A DNA stretch of 10,820 nt, from the NCBI GenBank assembly GCA_013042765.1, contig JABDPP010000326.1:1-10820 (forward strand). Reading direction: 5' to 3'. This stretch comes from Litoreibacter sp. (GTDB lineage Bacteria > Pseudomonadota > Alphaproteobacteria > Rhodobacterales > Rhodobacteraceae). Both the position numbers and the translations under genes were made by a program. Below are positions 1 through 6,877 of the stretch, in pieces. Position 1 is the first letter of the stretch; every line of letters begins with the position of its first letter. The notes below the pieces were generated by a model. That model did no database searches and was not told the origin of the DNA. It saw only the letters and a list, made by a program, of their open reading frames with translations.

Positions 1-371
1 ACACTCTGCTTCGCGCCGTTACTTGGTGGAACGGTCAGACGCTGAACACACAGCTCTTCACGTGGCGCAAGGGCGTTAAAGTGGGTGAGGACGAAGCTGG
101 AAACGTGTTCTACCAGACCCGTGACGGAAAGCGCCGCTGGGTGATCTTCAATGGCGAGGCAGAAGCCTCCCGGGTCAGCCCTGACTGGCACGGTTGGCTG
201 CATCACACATGGGACGAACCACCCTCCGACAAGCCACTTGCGCATAAGGCGTGGGAAAAACCGCATCAGGAAAACCTGACAGGCACGGCGATGGCCTATG
301 CGCCATCGGGCTCGATCCGCAAAGGCGATCCTGCGCCGCGCAGTGATTACGAGGCCTGGACACCGGAATAA
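1..371 (+). CDS. NADH:ubiquinone oxidoreductase subunit NDUFA12 family, 5' end cut by window
   Basis: Accessory subunit of respiratory complex I (mammalian B17.2 / NDUFA12), found in alphaproteobacteria and mitochondria. It sits at the matrix or cytoplasmic side of the complex and helps assembly and stability. The reading frame is open from base 3 and gives 122 residues before TAA at 369-371. Family hallmarks are visible: [18 protein letters not shown] near the N-terminus, [20 protein letters not shown], then [20 protein letters not shown]. The C-terminus carries the usual proline-rich tail with [11 protein letters not shown]. Homologues are about 125 residues, so probably only a few residues lie outside the window. 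The GTG at 81 is not the start, because the conserved N-terminal motif lies upstream of it. The gene is followed after 23 bp by mlaD on the same strand. I am confident of the family. Confidence 0.93.
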   Translation, partial: TLLRAVTWWNGQTLNTQLFTWRKGVKVGEDEAGNVFYQTRDGKRRWVIFNGEAEASRVSPDWHGWLHHTWDEPPSDKPLAHKAWEKPHQENLTGTAMAYAPSGSIRKGDPAPRSDYEAWTPE

Positions 372-394
372 GCTGGGGCAGACGGGGGTAAGAT

Positions 395-844
395 ATGTCT
401 GAGAGCATGCGTGAAGTCGTTGCCGGCGCCGGCGTTGTGGCCGTGGCTGCCGGGTTCCTGGTCTACGCATCCGGCATGATCGGATTGGATGGTGCCAGCA
501 ATGGTGGCTACCCGCTGACAGCCAGCTTCCGGTCTGCGAATGGCGTGAATATTGGCAGCGATGTGCGGCTGGCAGGCGTCAAGATCGGCACTGTGACGGA
601 TCTGAATCTCAATGAAACGACCTTTCGCGCCGATGCGACCTTCTCTGTCAAGGATGACATCCTGATCCCCGATGACAGCGCGATCTCGATCTCATCCGAA
701 GGCCTGCTGGGCGGGAATTTCGTGGAAATAATCCCCGGTGGCTCTCCGATCAATCTCGATCCCGGCGAAGAGATCGTGGACACGCAGAGCTCGGTCAGCC
801 TTGTGAGCCTTCTGATGAAATTCGTGGCCGGGAATGGGGAATGA
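395..844 (+). CDS. mlaD: MlaD-family outer membrane lipid asymmetry protein (MCE domain)
   Basis: Periplasmic, inner-membrane-anchored MCE-domain protein. In known systems MlaD forms a hexameric ring on the MlaFEB ABC transporter and passes phospholipid between inner membrane and periplasmic carrier. The 149-residue product has an N-terminal membrane anchor at about residues 8-30 and an MCE domain at about 39-117, with the typical YPLTASFRSANGVNIGSDVR, LAGVKIGTV and EGLLGGNFVEIIPGG. The short tail (SLVSLLMKFVAG) is the helix that lines the ring pore in homologues. ATG at 395 is preceded by a G-rich Shine-Dalgarno (GGGGG, 6 bases upstream). The stop overlaps the next start as ATGA (841-844), suggesting translational coupling. 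No mlaE, mlaF or mlaC lies in the window, so the partners must be elsewhere. The length is typical of alphaproteobacterial MlaD. Confidence 0.9.
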   Translation: MSESMREVVAGAGVVAVAAGFLVYASGMIGLDGASNGGYPLTASFRSANGVNIGSDVRLAGVKIGTVTDLNLNETTFRADATFSVKDDILIPDDSAISISSEGLLGGNFVEIIPGGSPINLDPGEEIVDTQSSVSLVSLLMKFVAGNGE

Positions 845-1464
845 CCCTGAAGGCCACAGCGGGTCTGGCTCTTTCAATCTACGCCACCACGTCGCTGACA
901 GTATCTGCCCAAAACCAGATTATTGAAACCGAGCTTGGTGAGCCGACCGTGATCGAGACCCAGCTTGGCGAGCCGACTGTGATCGAGACCGAGATCATTG
1001 AGCGCCCGCTTGATCCGATATTCGATCCGAACACGGTCCCGTCCCTTTCGGATGTCTTGCCCGGCGTGCTTCCACCCGAAACCGAAGTGATCTCGGAAAC
1101 ACGGGAACCGGTTGAGCGGGCCGAGGAGGCGCTTCTGCGCGGGCTCGACAAGATGTCGGGGGAGAGTGTCGATCTGCCCCTGTCCGTAGGTGAGAGCACC
1201 GATCTGGGTCGGTTGAACATCACCCTGAAGGAGTGCCGCTATCCAACGGCCAACCCGACCGGGGACGCCTATGCCTATCTCGAGATTCGGGACACCAGGG
1301 CCGATACCCCGTTTTTCGAGGGCTGGATGATTGCCTCAAGCCCCGCGCTCATGGCGCTCGATCATCCGCGCTACGATGTCTGGGTCATTCGCTGCAAATT
1401 TGTTGGCCAGACACCGTCAGTGGTTGCAGGTGAAAGTTCGCCGCGCCCTCTAATGCGTCCCTGA
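841..1464 (+). CDS. DUF2155 domain-containing secreted protein
   Basis: A 207-residue exported protein of unknown function. Residues 1-23 form a signal peptide with a hydrophobic core and predicted cleavage at VSA|Q. A low-complexity acidic region follows, with a 10-residue tandem repeat (ETELGEPTVI / ETQLGEPTVI / ETEIIE, residues 29-54), then a proline- and glutamate-rich linker. The C-terminal half is the DUF2155 domain: LGRLNITLKECRYP, DAYAYLEIRDTR, FFEGWMIASSPALMALDHPRYDVWVIRC. Cys132 and Cys185 could form a disulfide in the periplasm. The domain ends near Cys185. The last 22 residues (KFVGQTP to the end) are encoded opposite the 3' end of aat. It is translationally coupled to mlaD by the ATGA overlap and is probably co-transcribed with it. 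That pairing hints at an envelope role, but this is inference. The family call rests on recalled sequence features. Confidence 0.85.
   Translation: MTLKATAGLALSIYATTSLTVSAQNQIIETELGEPTVIETQLGEPTVIETEIIERPLDPIFDPNTVPSLSDVLPGVLPPETEVISETREPVERAEEALLRGLDKMSGESVDLPLSVGESTDLGRLNITLKECRYPTANPTGDAYAYLEIRDTRADTPFFEGWMIASSPALMALDHPRYDVWVIRCKFVGQTPSVVAGESSPRPLMRP
925..999 (+). repeat. 30-bp in-frame tandem repeat inside the DUF2155 gene
   Basis: Two near-identical 30-bp units (925-954 and 955-984) and a partial third (985-999) encode ETELGEPTVI, ETQLGEPTVI and ETEII. The units differ mainly at synonymous or single positions, which points to recent duplication. A copy-number change would keep the reading frame and alter only the length of the acidic spacer behind the signal peptide. 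Confidence 0.85.
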
Positions 1465-2011
1465 GCTTGTTCTGATAATCCAGACGGCTGATCTCGATCC
1501 CGCCGAGACTGGCCAGGTGATCGGTCAGGAACTGCGTGTCAAACAGGCGAAATCCACCGACTTTCAAGCGTGACACAAGATAGGCCAGCGCGATTTTCGA
1601 CGCATCGCGACGCCTTGAGAACATGCTCTCCCCGAAAAACGCGGCCTTCAGCGCGACCCCGTAGACCCCGCCAACCAGTTCATCGTGATCCCAGACCTCA
1701 AGGGAATGGGCATGGCCGGCCTCGAAAAGCTCCATGTAGATCGAAAAGATCTCGTCGTTGATCCAGGTTTCCTCGCGGTCTGCGCACCCTTCGATCGTGC
1801 CAGCGAAGTCTGCGTCGACACGGATCTGGAAAGGCTCGCTGCGGATCGTACGGCGCAGGGAGCGGGACATATGGAACCCGTCAAGCGGGATTACCCCGCG
1901 CTGCTCGGGGTTGACCCAGAACAGCCGTTCGTCGTCGCGACTTTCCGACATGGGAAAGATGCCACTCGCATAGGCTTTCAGGATCAGGTTCGGGCTCAGG
2001 TTTGACGACAT
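1385..2011 (-). CDS. aat: Leucyl/phenylalanyl-tRNA--protein transferase
   Basis: Cytoplasmic L/F-transferase that adds Leu or Phe from aminoacyl-tRNA to proteins with N-terminal Arg or Lys, making N-degrons recognised by ClpS-ClpAP. The 208-residue product is somewhat shorter than the E. coli enzyme (234). Family motifs are clear: LILKAYASGIFPM (9-21), FWVNPEQRG (31-39), ETWIN (81-85), HSLEVW (102-107), LVGGVYGVALKAAFFGESMFSR (112-133) with RRRDASKIAL after it, and LFDTQFLTDHLASLGG (156-171). ATG at 2011 puts the LILKAY motif at the expected distance from the N-terminus, although its Shine-Dalgarno is weak. The end (SGQQICSE) looks a few residues shorter than homologues I recall, which tend to end in QTS. 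The last 80 bp overlap the DUF2155 gene on the other strand. It lies 101 bp downstream of accC on the same strand. Confidence 0.93.
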   Translation of the reverse strand: MSSNLSPNLILKAYASGIFPMSESRDDERLFWVNPEQRGVIPLDGFHMSRSLRRTIRSEPFQIRVDADFAGTIEGCADREETWINDEIFSIYMELFEAGHAHSLEVWDHDELVGGVYGVALKAAFFGESMFSRRRDASKIALAYLVSRLKVGGFRLFDTQFLTDHLASLGGIEISRLDYQNKLRDALEGAANFHLQPLTVSGQQICSE

Positions 2012-2049
2012 TCGGTCAGCAGGGTGCGCGGTGATTGCGGTATCCCCGG

Positions 2050-2078
2050 AAGATAAGCAATCCCCGAGCAGAATTCAA
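2050..2078 (-). promoter_or_regulatory. Candidate sigma70-type promoter for aat
   Basis: Reading the minus strand, TTGAAT (2078-2073) and TATCTT (2055-2050) are separated by exactly 17 bp. The -10 element ends 38 bp upstream of the aat ATG, so a 5' UTR of about 30 bases would result. It lies in the 101-bp gap between accC and aat. The match is reasonable but unproven, and aat may also be reached by read-through from accB-accC. Confidence 0.4.
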
Positions 2079-2112
2079 AACGGGAATTTCAGAACCTTGC
2101 GTTTGGGATCCG

Positions 2113-3465
2113 TCATTCCGGGCCAGTATGCGCCTCCAGCCACTGTTCCAGCCAGTGGATGTTGTAGTTCCCGGTCTGGACGGCCTCTTCCTGCAGCAGC
2201 GCGTTGAAGAGCGGTGCCGTTGTATCGATTCCGTCAACGATCATCTCACCCAACGCGCGGTTGAGGCGCGCCAGCGCCCCGGCTCTGTCGGGTGCATGCA
2301 CGATCAGTTTCGCGATCAGGCTGTCGTAATAGGGCGGGATCGAATAGCCGTCATAGAGGGCACTATCCATCCGCACGCCCAATCCACCAGGGGCATGATA
2401 TTGCGTGATTTTTCCGGGGCAGGGGCTGAAGTTCGGCAGCTTCTCGGCGTTGATGCGAACCTCGATCGCATGGCCGTTCACCTGCAGATCTTCCTGCTTG
2501 AAGGACATCTCCTCACCGGCGGCCACGCGGATCTGTTCGCGCACCAGATCGACATCGAAAATGGCTTCGGTTACTGGGTGTTCCACCTGCAGGCGGGTGT
2601 TCATCTCGATGAAGAAGAACTCGCCGTTCTCATAGAGAAATTCGATCGTGCCGGCACCGGCATAGTTGATCGAGGCTACGGCATCGGCGCAGGTCTTGCC
2701 GATCCGCGCGCGCGTTTCGGCGTCGATGACCGGGCCTGGGGCTTCCTCGAATACCTTCTGGTGGCGGCGCTGCAGCGAACAGTCCCGCTCCCCCAGATGC
2801 ACGGCCTTGCCTTTGCCGTCGCCAAAGACCTGGATCTCGATATGCCGCGGCGCACCGAGGTATTTCTCGATATAGACCTCGTCATTGCCAAAGGCCGATT
2901 TGCCCTCTGCACGTGCGGTCCTGAACGCGGTTTCCATCTCGTCGCGCGAACTGGCCAGTTTCATACCACGGCCACCGCCACCGGCTGTGGCCTTGATGAT
3001 CACCGGGTAGCCGAACTCGTCGCCGATCTTGTATGCGGCCTCCAGATCGGGCACGCCGCCGTTCGAGCCGGGTACACAGGGAACCCCGAGCGCCTTCATG
3101 GTGTCCTTGGCGGTGATCTTGTCGCCCATAACGCGGATATGTTCGGCCGTCGGGCCGATGAATTTCAGACCGTGATCTTCGACCACCTGCACGAAATCGG
3201 CATTCTCGGAGAGAAACCCGTATCCGGGGTGGATCGCTTCGGCCCCGGTGATCTCGCAGGCGGATATGATCGCGGGGATCGAAAGGTAGCTTTGGGTGCC
3301 TGAGGGCGGGCCGATGCAGACGGCCTCATCGGCCATGCGCACGTGCATCGCGTCGCTGTCGGCTGTCGAATGCACTGCGACGGACTTTATGCCCATTTCA
3401 CGCGCCGCGCGGATCACGCGCAGGGCAATCTCACCTCGGTTGGCGATCAGGATCTTGTTGAACAT
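2113..3465 (-). CDS. accC: Acetyl-CoA carboxylase, biotin carboxylase subunit
   Basis: Catalyses ATP- and bicarbonate-dependent carboxylation of biotin on AccB, the first half-reaction of acetyl-CoA carboxylase, which commits carbon to fatty-acid synthesis. The 450 residues match the E. coli length (449). The N-terminal domain begins [19 protein letters not shown]-grasp features include Lys116, Lys158 and the glycine-rich loop 162-166 (AGGGGRGMK). [19 protein letters not shown] is at 228-246. The metal and catalytic segment [16 protein letters not shown] covers 285-300 (Glu287, Asn289, Arg291), and IEVRINAE at 334-341 holds Arg337, matching E. coli Arg338. Lacking a carrier or carboxyltransferase domain, it is the separate bacterial subunit and not a PccA or PycA type. 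The start is 4 bp after the accB stop with no good Shine-Dalgarno (GAATAATCCC before ATG), so translation probably depends on coupling to accB. Confidence 0.97.
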   Translation of the reverse strand: MFNKILIANRGEIALRVIRAAREMGIKSVAVHSTADSDAMHVRMADEAVCIGPPSGTQSYLSIPAIISACEITGAEAIHPGYGFLSENADFVQVVEDHGLKFIGPTAEHIRVMGDKITAKDTMKALGVPCVPGSNGGVPDLEAAYKIGDEFGYPVIIKATAGGGGRGMKLASSRDEMETAFRTARAEGKSAFGNDEVYIEKYLGAPRHIEIQVFGDGKGKAVHLGERDCSLQRRHQKVFEEAPGPVIDAETRARIGKTCADAVASINYAGAGTIEFLYENGEFFFIEMNTRLQVEHPVTEAIFDVDLVREQIRVAAGEEMSFKQEDLQVNGHAIEVRINAEKLPNFSPCPGKITQYHAPGGLGVRMDSALYDGYSIPPYYDSLIAKLIVHAPDRAGALARLNRALGEMIVDGIDTTAPLFNALLQEEAVQTGNYNIHWLEQWLEAHTGPE

Positions 3466-3469
3466 GGGA

Positions 3470-3976
3470 TTATTCGATGATCATCAGAGGAGCGCCGAAT
3501 TCGACGGGGCTGCCATCCTCAACGAGGATGCGCTTCACGGTGCCGCCCCACGGGGCTGCAATCTGGTTCATGGTTTTCATCGCTTCGATGATCAGGACTG
3601 TCTGTCCTTCAGTGACCTTATCGCCAACGCTAACGAAGGAGGCCGTTCCGGGTTCCGGTTGCAGATAAGCGGTGCCGACCATGGGCGATGTCAGGGCGCC
3701 GGGGTGCTGGGCAGGATCATCGACCGGAGCAGCGGCCGCCGGGGCCGGGCTTGCAGCTGCGGGGCTTGCGGCTGCGGCCGGGGCCGGGGCAGGCGCTGCG
3801 GCGACGGGGGCCGCTGCGGTCATCACCGCGTTAACCTGCCGGGAGACGCGCACGGTCAGGCTGTCATCTTCCCCATAGTCACGCTTGACCTCTAGTTCGG
3901 TCAGTTCGTTGTCATTCAGAAGCTCTGCCAGAGCCTTCACGAACGCAACATCGCTGTCATGGGGTTTCTTTGCCAT
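3470..3976 (-). CDS. accB: Acetyl-CoA carboxylase, biotin carboxyl carrier protein
   Basis: Carries the covalent biotin that shuttles CO2 from biotin carboxylase to the AccAD carboxyltransferase. It has 168 residues (E. coli 156). An N-terminal helical region (1-50) is followed by an Ala/Pro-rich flexible linker (about 53-88) and a C-terminal biotinyl domain from about 95 to 168. The biotinylation motif EAMKTMN is at 131-137 and the modified residue is Lys134, 34 residues from the C-terminus as in the family. Thr replaces the more common Leu or Met after the lysine. ATG at 3976 has a good Shine-Dalgarno (GGAG, 7 bases upstream). It is first in the accB-accC operon, with a candidate promoter at 4035-4063. 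The linker is very GC-rich and so carries long open frames on the other strand that are not genes. Confidence 0.97.
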   Translation of the reverse strand: MAKKPHDSDVAFVKALAELLNDNELTELEVKRDYGEDDSLTVRVSRQVNAVMTAAAPVAAAPAPAPAAAASPAAASPAPAAAAPVDDPAQHPGALTSPMVGTAYLQPEPGTASFVSVGDKVTEGQTVLIIEAMKTMNQIAAPWGGTVKRILVEDGSPVEFGAPLMIIE

Positions 3977-4034
3977 GCGGTAACTCCTCAGCCCGTTATG
4001 CCCGCCCGTTCGCGCGGGTCGTCAATTCCGATCA

Positions 4035-4063
4035 TGTATAGGCGAAGCACCGCACCCTGAAAA
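4035..4063 (-). promoter_or_regulatory. Candidate sigma70-type promoter for accB-accC
   Basis: On the minus strand TTTTCA (4063-4058) and TATACA (4040-4035) are separated by 17 bp, with the -10 box ending 58 bases upstream of the accB ATG. Transcription would start near 4028, giving a 5' UTR of about 50 bases that contains the accB ribosome binding site. The -10 is a good match and the -35 matches the consensus at four of six positions. Confidence 0.45.
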
Positions 4064-4099
4064 GACAGGATTTTGCCAAGGCGGGGGCGGCGGTGAGGC

Positions 4100-4116
4100 G
4101 TCTGGCCCGGCCAGAC
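4100..4116. promoter_or_regulatory. Perfect 17-bp dyad upstream of the accB promoter
   Basis: GTCTGGCCCGGCCAGAC is an 8-1-8 perfect inverted repeat. It lies 37 bp upstream of the candidate accB -35 box. Neither side has a T-run, so it does not look like a terminator. An operator or other protein-binding site is possible, but nothing in the sequence names the protein. Confidence 0.35.
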
Positions 4117-4144
4117 CTCCCGTGAAACGCGTGTGAAAAAGAGT

Positions 4145-4173
4145 AAAGCCGGGCAGTCAGGCTGCCCGGCTTT
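4145..4173 (-). terminator. Intrinsic terminator-like hairpin without an assigned gene
   Basis: AAAGCCGGGCAG (4145-4156) pairs perfectly with CTGCCCGGCTTT (4162-4173) around a 5-base loop, a 12-bp stem. Read on the minus strand the stem is followed by TTTACTCTTTTT, a T-rich tract. On the plus strand only TTT follows. It therefore looks like a minus-strand terminator, yet the acs transcript already has its own terminator at 4672-4699 and no convincing gene lies between. It could end an unrecognised small transcript or shield accB from read-through. Confidence 0.6.
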
Positions 4174-4671
4174 GTCCGTGAGTGGTTTTTCTGCTCAACA
4201 GGTGGGGTGTTTCACGATACCCCGGGCCCTTTACGCGCGTTGCGGCGATAACAAGCCCTGCGTTCAATTCTGCTGTCCCATGAACCCTTACACTCGTGAC
4301 ACGAAAACTCCTGTTTTTGCGTTCCATGCGGTGGCCGGTTCAATCATCGCCCCAGCAATAATCTTCATGCCGCTGCAGTCGCGCGGTGTTGTGCGTTGTC
4401 CGGTCACTCCCTGGCCGCGAACCCGTCCGCCGGTGCGCTCGAGGTGGAGCCGGCGGAGAAAAGGTCTTCGGGTCTGAAGTTTTGCTTCGTATGACACTTT
4501 GAAGTCCATTGTAGCGACACGTTCAACAGACAGATTTTCTGACGGGAATGCGGCAGGAATAAGGTCAATCTCCCCGAATTCGGAGACCGATTGTCTCAAA
4601 ATCAGAAACAATCAACTTTTCTCAAACGATTTCAGAGATTTGAGTTGTGGAAAACTGCTGAATACACGACG
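4174..4671. other. Intergenic stretch without a convincing gene; AT-rich dyad-dense patch
   Basis: I see no supported gene in these roughly 500 bases. Open frames exist on both strands (plus strand ending at 4477, minus strand ending at 4288), but they lack Shine-Dalgarno sequences, use codons unlike the neighbours and resemble no family I know. The part from 4561 to 4680 is about 39% GC against an estimated 60% or more in the genes. It contains the palindrome CCGAATTCGG (4574-4583), a 9-bp inverted repeat with one mismatch (4589-4597 with 4605-4613), the inverted repeat CTCAAA...TTTGAG (4621-4644) and a DnaA-box match. It does not show the conserved motifs I know for tmRNA, RNase P RNA or SRP RNA. 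Confidence 0.5.
4646..4654 (-). promoter_or_regulatory. DnaA box match
   Basis: TTTTCCACA on the minus strand fits the consensus TTWTNCACA at every position. It sits in the AT-rich patch 53 bp from a second consensus box on the opposite strand. Confidence 0.4.
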
Positions 4672-4699
4672 AAAAAAGCACCCCGAGGAGGGGTGCTTT
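4672..4699 (-). terminator. Rho-independent terminator of acs
   Basis: On the minus strand a 10-bp stem (AAAGCACCCC / GGGGTGCTTT, bases 4699-4675) with a 5-base loop runs into six T residues (4677-4672). It lies 62 bp downstream of the acs stop codon and is in the right orientation for acs. Confidence 0.88.
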
Positions 4700-4706
4700 C
4701 ACTGAT

Positions 4707-4715
4707 TTATCCACA
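4707..4715 (+). promoter_or_regulatory. DnaA box match (TTATCCACA)
   Basis: TTATCCACA is identical to the strong E. coli R1/R4-type DnaA box. It lies between the acs stop codon and the acs terminator, so it would be transcribed as part of the acs 3' UTR. Confidence 0.45.
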
Positions 4716-4761
4716 TGCCCGTCTTGAAAGGCCCGTCTCGAAAGACCGGTTTGGGGCGCGC

Positions 4762-6711
4762 TCAGCCCCGGTTCATCCGGTTTTCGATCAGGTCCTTAAC
4801 CACGGCTGGTTCGGCCAGCGTCGAGGTGTCGCCAAGCGAGCCGTAATCATTCTCAGCGATCTTGCGCAGAATCCGGCGCATGATCTTGCCGGACCGGGTC
4901 TTCGGCAGGCCCGGCGCCCACTGGATCAGGTCGGGCTTGGCGATCGGTCCGATCTCAGAGCGAACCCATGTCTCAAGCTCCTTGCGAAGTTCTTCAGTCG
5001 GCTCCTCGCCGGACATCAGCGTCACATAGGCGTAAATGCCCTGTCCCTTGATGTCATGCGGGTAGCCCACCACCGCGCTCTCGGCGACCTTGGGATGCGC
5101 CACCAGTGCGCTTTCCACCTCGGCGGTGCCCATGCGGTGGCCGGAGACGTTGATCACATCATCGACACGCCCGGTAATCCAGTAATAGCCATCCGCGTCG
5201 CGCCGGCAACCGTCACCAGTGAAGTAATAGCCTTTGTAGTCGCTGAAATAGGTCTTCTCGAAGCGCTCGTGATCGCCAAAGACAGTTCGCATCTGGCCCG
5301 GCCAGCTGTCCTTGATGCACAGCACGCCTTCGGCCTCTGTCTCGGTGACCTCGGCGCCGGTGGTCGGCTCCAGAATGACCGGCGTGATGCCGAAGAAGGG
5401 GAAGGTGGCCGATCCGGGTTTGGCTGTCGTGGCGCCGGGCAGGGGGGTCAGCAGATGCCCGCCGGTCTCCGTCTGCCACCAGGTGTCAACGATCGGGCAG
5501 TTCCCGCCGCCCACAATCTCATTATACCAGTTCCAGGCTTCCGGGTTGATCGGCTCGCCCACGGTGCCCAGCACCTTGAGGCTGCTCAGATCGCATTTCG
5601 TCACATATTCGTCGCCCTGTCCCATCAGCGCCCGGATTGCGGTGGGCGCGGTGTAGAACTGGTTGACCTTGTGCTCTTCGCAGACCTGCCAGAAACGCGA
5701 GGCGTCCGGATATGTCGGCACGCCTTCGAACATCAGCGTCGTGGCGCCATTGGCCAGCGGGCCATAGACGATGTAGCTGTGGCCGGTCACCCAGCCGACA
5801 TCGGCGGTGCACCAGAAGATGTCACCATCATGGTAGTCGAACACGTATTTATGGGTCATCGCCGCGAAGACGAGATAGCCGCCGGTCGTGTGCACGACGC
5901 CCTTGGGCATGCCGGTCGAGCCTGACGTGTAGAGGATGAAGAGCGGGTCTTCCGCCCCCATCTCCTCGGGCGGGCAATCGGCCGTGACGTTGGCTTCCAG
6001 CTCATGCAGCCAGAAATCGCGCCCGTCTTCCATCGCCACGTCGCCGCCGGTGCGCCGGACGACGAGCATCTTGGCGCCGCTCGTGACAGAGCCGAACGCC
6101 TTGTCCGCGTTTGCCTTCAGCGGCGTGTTGCGCCCGCCGCGCGGCGCTTCATCTGCGGTGATGACAACCTTGGCCTGCGAGCCGTTGACCCGCGCCGCCA
6201 GCGCGTCGGGGCTGAAGCCCGCGAAGACGATGGAGTGCACCGCACCGATCCGGGTACAGGCCAGCATCGCGAAAGCGGCTTCGGGGATCATCGGCATATA
6301 GATCACCACGCGATCGCCTTTGCCGACGCCCATCTCTTTCAGAACATTGGCGAATTTGCAGACCTCGGTGTGCAGTTCCTTATATGTGATGTGGCGCGAG
6401 GGGGCGTCGAAATCATCGGGCTCCCAGATGATCGCCGTCTGGTCGCCACGCGTCTCGAGATGCCGGTCGACGCAGTTGGCCGAAACGTTCAGCGTGCCGT
6501 CCTCATACCATTTGATGTCGACCTTGCCGAACTCGAAGCTGGTGTCCTTCACCTTGGTGTAGGGCTTGATCCAGTCGAGCTGCTTGCCTTGCTCGCCCCA
6601 GAATTTCTCGGGATCGGCGATGCTCTCGGCATACATCTTGTCATAGGTCGCCTTGTCGGCATGCGCATTGGCGGCAAATTCGGGGGAGGGGGGATAGGTC
6701 TTGTCAGTCAT
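4762..6711 (-). CDS. acs: Acetyl-CoA synthetase (AMP-forming)
   Basis: Activates acetate to acetyl-CoA through acetyl-AMP, letting the cell assimilate acetate. At 649 residues it is close to the E. coli enzyme (652). ANL-superfamily motifs are intact: [11 protein letters not shown] at 261-271 (phosphate loop), [11 protein letters not shown] at 303-313, [10 protein letters not shown] at 409-418 (adenine and acetate pocket, with the tryptophan that restricts it to small acids), [10 protein letters not shown] at 496-505, hinge Asp517 in GRVDD, Arg526 in SGHRMG, and [11 protein letters not shown] with Lys609, the residue acetylated by Pat-type enzymes in Salmonella. ATG at 6711 has AGGGA 6 bases upstream. 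It lies 166 bp downstream of livF on the same strand and ends at a clear terminator. It could be co-transcribed with the importer or have its own promoter, though I could not pick out a convincing one. Confidence 0.97.
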   Translation of the reverse strand: MTDKTYPPSPEFAANAHADKATYDKMYAESIADPEKFWGEQGKQLDWIKPYTKVKDTSFEFGKVDIKWYEDGTLNVSANCVDRHLETRGDQTAIIWEPDDFDAPSRHITYKELHTEVCKFANVLKEMGVGKGDRVVIYMPMIPEAAFAMLACTRIGAVHSIVFAGFSPDALAARVNGSQAKVVITADEAPRGGRNTPLKANADKAFGSVTSGAKMLVVRRTGGDVAMEDGRDFWLHELEANVTADCPPEEMGAEDPLFILYTSGSTGMPKGVVHTTGGYLVFAAMTHKYVFDYHDGDIFWCTADVGWVTGHSYIVYGPLANGATTLMFEGVPTYPDASRFWQVCEEHKVNQFYTAPTAIRALMGQGDEYVTKCDLSSLKVLGTVGEPINPEAWNWYNEIVGGGNCPIVDTWWQTETGGHLLTPLPGATTAKPGSATFPFFGITPVILEPTTGAEVTETEAEGVLCIKDSWPGQMRTVFGDHERFEKTYFSDYKGYYFTGDGCRRDADGYYWITGRVDDVINVSGHRMGTAEVESALVAHPKVAESAVVGYPHDIKGQGIYAYVTLMSGEEPTEELRKELETWVRSEIGPIAKPDLIQWAPGLPKTRSGKIMRRILRKIAENDYGSLGDTSTLAEPAVVKDLIENRMNRG

Positions 6712-6765
6712 GGGATGTCCCTGGTCATTTTTTGTCGCATCATTCGTCGCATCTTGCAGCCTGTG

Positions 6766-6782
6766 GCCTGATCAGATCAGGC
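6766..6782. promoter_or_regulatory. Perfect 17-bp palindrome upstream of acs, candidate operator
   Basis: GCCTGATCAGATCAGGC is a perfect 8-1-8 inverted repeat, 54 bp upstream of the acs start codon. Size and symmetry suit a dimeric repressor or activator. No T-run follows on either strand, so it is not a terminator. The regulator is unknown, and the repeat could instead form a hairpin in a livF-acs read-through transcript. Confidence 0.45.
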
Positions 6783-6834
6783 ACAACACTCTATCGCCTG
6801 CTTCGGCGTTGAGCGAATTGATCTGGCGCAAGCT

Positions 6835-6856
6835 GCCCCGAACCTTGGTCCGGGGC
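6835..6856 (-). terminator. GC-rich hairpin after livF (weak terminator or attenuator)
   Basis: GCCCCG pairs with CGGGGC, and the stem extends inward through a wobble pair to A-T and C-G pairs, closing on a 4-base loop. It lies 21 bp beyond the livF stop codon. No T-run follows in the minus direction, so it is not a standard intrinsic terminator. It may protect the 3' end of the liv mRNA or lower read-through into acs. Confidence 0.35.
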
Positions 6857-6877
6857 GCGCGCACGGGCGGGCGGCGA

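Noticed and set aside
2035..3303. 422-codon open frame antisense to accC
   Set aside because: It mirrors the GC-rich codons of a clearly functional accC, has no family resemblance and no ribosome binding site. It is a typical shadow frame in high-GC DNA.
4133..4477. Plus-strand frame in the central gap, with a mildly hydrophobic stretch after the ATG at 4280
   Set aside because: No Shine-Dalgarno at either start, an Arg-rich tail typical of non-coding GC-rich DNA, and it runs through the 4145-4173 hairpin. A small membrane peptide from 4280 cannot be excluded but is unsupported.
4288..4611. Minus-strand 107-codon frame in the central gap
   Set aside because: It starts at TTG without a Shine-Dalgarno, codon use differs from the neighbours and no family is recognised.
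4171..4676. Housekeeping RNA (tmRNA, RNase P RNA, SRP RNA, tRNA)
   Set aside because: I looked for the conserved cores (TTCGANTC arm, RNase P GAGGAAAGTCC, SRP GGTCCGGAAGG) on both strands and saw none.
4561..4715. Chromosomal origin of replication
   Set aside because: Only two good DnaA boxes and no origin-linked genes nearby. Kept only as a possible DnaA-binding site.
4591..5925. 444-codon open frame antisense to acs
   Set aside because: Opposite an intact acs with all motifs. The translated product is His-, Arg- and Ala-rich without a recognisable domain.
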